A DNA stretch of 42,746 nt from an uncultured Bacteroides sp. Lineage in GTDB: Bacteria > Bacteroidota > Bacteroidia > Bacteroidales > Bacteroidaceae. The notes beneath the pieces were generated by a model. That model worked only from the letters and a program-made list of their open reading frames with translations. It was not told where the DNA came from and did no database searches. Every line of letters starts with the position of its first letter. The first letter of the stretch is position 1. Position numbers and translations under genes: made by a program. Positions 42,019 through 42,746 of this stretch are shown here, piece by piece. Where the stretch lies: contig CALUJC010000028.1 in NCBI GenBank assembly GCA_944320865.1, forward strand, positions 1-42,746. The letters run 5' to 3'.

Positions 42019-42663
42019 TCACCCTAACCCTTCCTTCAGTACATCAACCAAAATAGGCTTGGCACCGCCCACAAAGCACTCCACGGCAATCACCATCAGG
42101 ATAAGTCCCATAAGGCGCATCATGACGTTGTTTCCCGTTTCGCCCAGCACATTGACCAAGCGGGTGGAGGCGCGCAAAATAAAATAGGTCAGCAAATAGA
42201 TGAATGCAATGGAGGCGATAAGTACGGTTTTCATCTCGACAGTATCAGCATCCTGCATCAAGACTATGGCATTGGCTATAGCTCCCGGCCCACACAGCAT
42301 AGGAATGCCTAACGGGGTGATAGAAATGTCGCGTGCATACTCCTTGATTTCTTCATTCTTCAGTTTCATGGACGTATAACGGGCTTGCAGCATATCATAA
42401 CCTATCTTAAAGATAATGACGCCTCCCGCTATGCGAAAGCCATTAGTAGAAATACCAAAGAACCAGAACAAGAACTGCCCGGCAAAAGTAAAAATCATAA
42501 TAATAATGAATGCAGTCAGCGTGGCTCGCGTAACCACTTGACGACGTTCACGTTCAGTCATGCCTTGGGTCATGGTAAGGAACACAGGCATAGTGCCCAA
42601 CGGATTGGTCAACGTAAAGAATGACGTCAGGCACAACAAAAGAAAAGGTAGTATTGTTTCCAT
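42019..42663 (-). CDS. MarC-family integral membrane protein
   Basis: 214 aa from ATG 42,663 (METILPFLLLCLTSFFTLTNPLG). The frame is open to 42,711, but those 16 residues have no family match. About six transmembrane helices are visible. Family motifs are NPLGTMPVFLTMT in the first helix pair and ITPLGIPMLCGPGAIANAIVLM in the third. MarC/YhcE-type proteins are conserved membrane proteins of unknown transport role; despite the name, antibiotic resistance is not established. There is no clear promoter, and the window ends 83 bp upstream. Confidence 0.9.
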   Translation of the reverse strand: METILPFLLLCLTSFFTLTNPLGTMPVFLTMTQGMTERERRQVVTRATLTAFIIIMIFTFAGQFLFWFFGISTNGFRIAGGVIIFKIGYDMLQARYTSMKLKNEEIKEYARDISITPLGIPMLCGPGAIANAIVLMQDADTVEMKTVLIASIAFIYLLTYFILRASTRLVNVLGETGNNVMMRLMGLILMVIAVECFVGGAKPILVDVLKEGLG

Positions 42664-42746
42664 AATAATAAATGATAATTTAGCTGACAAGGGGACAAGT
42701 TGACGAGGCAACGAGGGGCTGAGTATTTGCGGACGGCAACGCCGTC

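Overview
The window looks like chromosome from a Bacteroidales bacterium (Bacteroides, Phocaeicola or a close relative). The evidence is three SusC/SusD outer-membrane nutrient-uptake operons, promoters of the Bacteroides type (TTTG, about 20 bp, TAnnTTTG), a class I fumarase, a DUF4954 protein, and gene gaps filled with interspersed palindromic repeats. No rRNA, tRNA or CRISPR array was recognised.

Layout. 0-0.43 kb is the tail of a umuC-type polymerase gene, followed by a 0.4 kb palindrome-rich element. 0.85-1.7 kb is gene-free and holds a small MITE and other repeats. 1.7-19 kb is housekeeping: aroA, an AAEx-family transporter, frr, rsgA, a three-gene RND efflux operon, a TerB/DnaJ protein, class I fumarase, a DUF4954 protein and hflX. 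The gaps carry tandem and inverted repeats. 42.0-42.66 kb encodes a MarC-family membrane protein.

19.7-41.4 kb is the most striking part: a predicted SusC/SusD shufflon. Only the rightmost operon (35,950-41,354, plus strand) has a promoter, a signal peptide and a complete susC. The two other operons (25,315-19,782 and 32,800-27,102, both minus strand) have full susD and lipoprotein genes, but their susC genes start abruptly at codon 68 of the intact one. All three susC genes share an identical 20-bp tract exactly at that boundary, and the two silent copies are in inverted orientation to the intact one. A tyrosine recombinase gene lies divergently beside the active promoter, inside the segment that would invert. 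Inversion of about 3.35 kb or about 10.8 kb would move one promoter and signal-peptide head onto another susC-susD-lipoprotein cassette. This would switch the uptake complex on the cell surface. SusC/SusD shufflons driven by a tyrosine recombinase are known from Bacteroides fragilis. This locus appears to be an instance with a recombinase that travels with its promoter.

Other notable structures are three near-identical 47-bp nested palindromes after umuC, three separate tandem arrays that all have a 22-bp period, an inverted pair of 173-bp MITEs at the two ends of the window, and a palindromic repeat that appears to have lengthened the C-terminus of AroA.
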